Shown here: positions 63,234 through 64,000 of the stretch, piece after piece
Numbering within the stretch: the stretch's first letter is position 1
How the letters are laid out: every line of letters begins with the position of its first letter
Source of the DNA: Hahella sp. HN01
Lineage (GTDB): Bacteria; Pseudomonadota; Gammaproteobacteria; Pseudomonadales; Oleiphilaceae
Direction of reading: 5' to 3'
Length of the DNA stretch: 64,000 nt
Assembly (NCBI RefSeq): GCF_018986435.1
Contig: NZ_JAHMIN010000007.1
Location: forward strand, 1 to 64,000
Notes under the pieces: generated by a model
Told to the model about the DNA's origin: nothing
What the model saw: the letters and a program-made list of their open reading frames with translations, nothing else
Database searches by the model: none
Program-made: the position numbers and the translations under genes

Positions 63234-64000
63234 GAATTTTGAGTCTTCGCCTCAAGAACCTGAACTCCCTCAAAGGCGAGTGGAAAATAGACTTCAGAGC
63301 AGACCCTTTTCATAGCAATGGGCTGTTCGCCATTACCGGACCGACCGGCGCTGGCAAAACAACATTGCTGGATGCGATCTGTCTTGCGTTGTATCACCAG
63401 ACGCCACGCATCAACGTCTCACCCATGAACAATGAGATCATGACCAGGCACACTGCGGAGTGTCTCGCCGAGGTCGAGTTTGAAGTGAAAGGCGAGGCCT
63501 ATCGCGCTTTTTGGAGCCAGCGACGTGCGCGCAATCTGGCGGAAGGTCGGTTTCAGCCGCCTCAGGTCGAGCTGGCGACAGCGGACGGTAAGATCCTGGC
63601 GGATAAAGTGAAGGATAAGCTGACCCTGATTGCAGAGTTAACGGGTCTGGACTTCGTCCGGTTCACCAAGTCCATGTTACTGGCGCAGGGCGGCTTTGCG
63701 GCGTTTTTGAACGCCCCTGCGAATGAACGCGCCGAGTTGCTGGAAGAGCTGACCGGCACAGAGATCTACGGCAAGATTTCCGCCCGGGTCTTTGAGCGCC
63801 AGCGTGACGCAAAAGGCGAGTTGGAACGACTGCGGGCGAAGGCGGAAGGGCAGGACCTGCTCAGCGACGATGAGCTGACAGCCTACTATGAAGAAGCGGC
63901 GGCCCTCGACACTCAGGAAAAAACAGATACCGAACGCCTTGAGACTTTGCGGGCGCAGAAACAGTGGCTGGACCGATTGACCCAGGCGCAGCAGTCCTTC
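63230..64000 (+). CDS. sbcC: Exonuclease subunit SbcC, N-terminal part
   Basis: The ATG overlaps the sbcD stop (ATGA). The N-terminus [18 protein letters not shown] and Walker [10 protein letters not shown] (37-45), followed by the Q-loop-like [13 protein letters not shown] and the start of a long coiled coil (after about 180), fit the Rad50-type ATPase SbcC. Only the first 257 codons lie in the window; it continues past 64000. Confidence 0.95.
   Translation, partial: MRILSLRLKNLNSLKGEWKIDFRADPFHSNGLFAITGPTGAGKTTLLDAICLALYHQTPRINVSPMNNEIMTRHTAECLAEVEFEVKGEAYRAFWSQRRARNLAEGRFQPPQVELATADGKILADKVKDKLTLIAELTGLDFVRFTKSMLLAQGGFAAFLNAPANERAELLEELTGTEIYGKISARVFERQRDAKGELERLRAKAEGQDLLSDDELTAYYEEAAALDTQEKTDTERLETLRAQKQWLDRLTQAQQSF

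Overview
The window looks like chromosomal DNA of a marine or saline gammaproteobacterium, most like Hahella or a relative in the Oceanospirillales. This is an inference from gene content: choline-to-betaine osmoprotection, an ectoine-type uptake system, a multidomain chitinase, many c-di-GMP and phosphorelay genes, and a type III secretion-type chaperone. The taxon was not checked by any search. Coding density is high, genes are arranged in short overlapping operons, and no rRNA, tRNA or CRISPR array was found.

Layout. 1-145: the end of an IS5-family element on the minus strand, inserted exactly at the stop codon of a secreted PilJ-domain gene that has a tandem paralogue (146-2096). 2.1-3.4 kb: an AT-rich gap followed by a 227-residue protein carrying the sequence signature of the BLF1/CNF1 glutamine-deamidase toxins; this is the most novel item. 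3.6-6.7 kb: an MBL-fold hydrolase, a degenerate molybdopterin-oxidoreductase-like periplasmic protein and an orphan NarL-type sensor kinase. 6.7-8.9 kb: a GlxA-type regulator divergent from an alpha/beta hydrolase. 8.9-11.8 kb: a molybdopterin oxidoreductase divergent from an HxlR regulator, with two operator-like repeats between them. 12.2-19.0 kb: a complete betI-betB-betA-choX-choW-choV operon with a BetI operator and a terminator.

19.2-28.5 kb: small membrane proteins, threonine aldolase, a Cache-HAMP-GAF sensor with no output domain, then YfiR-like protein, hybrid kinase and two-receiver diguanylate cyclase, which together read as one phosphorelay into c-di-GMP. 28.5-33.1 kb: YceK-like lipoprotein, a DUF2157-DUF4401-GDYXXLXY operon and an MFS transporter. 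33.4-43.6 kb: chitinase with a leader hairpin, DUF1223 protein, orphan type III chaperone, lone lpdA, DUF2059 protein, AraC regulator with azlCD, and a CARDB protein.

43.7-49.6 kb: a lipoprotein, a candidate small RNA, and an overlapping DNA-repair operon (GlxA-type regulator, FAN1-type VRR-NUC nuclease, XPD-like Fe-S helicase fused to a PD-(D/E)XK domain). 49.9-54.4 kb: a small conserved-looking protein, an SdiA-regulated-type protein and the ehuBCDA importer behind a clear sigma70 promoter. 54.5-59.6 kb: a TerY-P triad (VWA protein, PP2C phosphatase, membrane-anchored kinase) with a fourth, ankyrin-like gene in the operon. 59.8-61.6 kb: an AT-rich, probably acquired, secreted beta-helix protein. 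61.9-64.0 kb: sbcD and the start of sbcC, cut by the window end.
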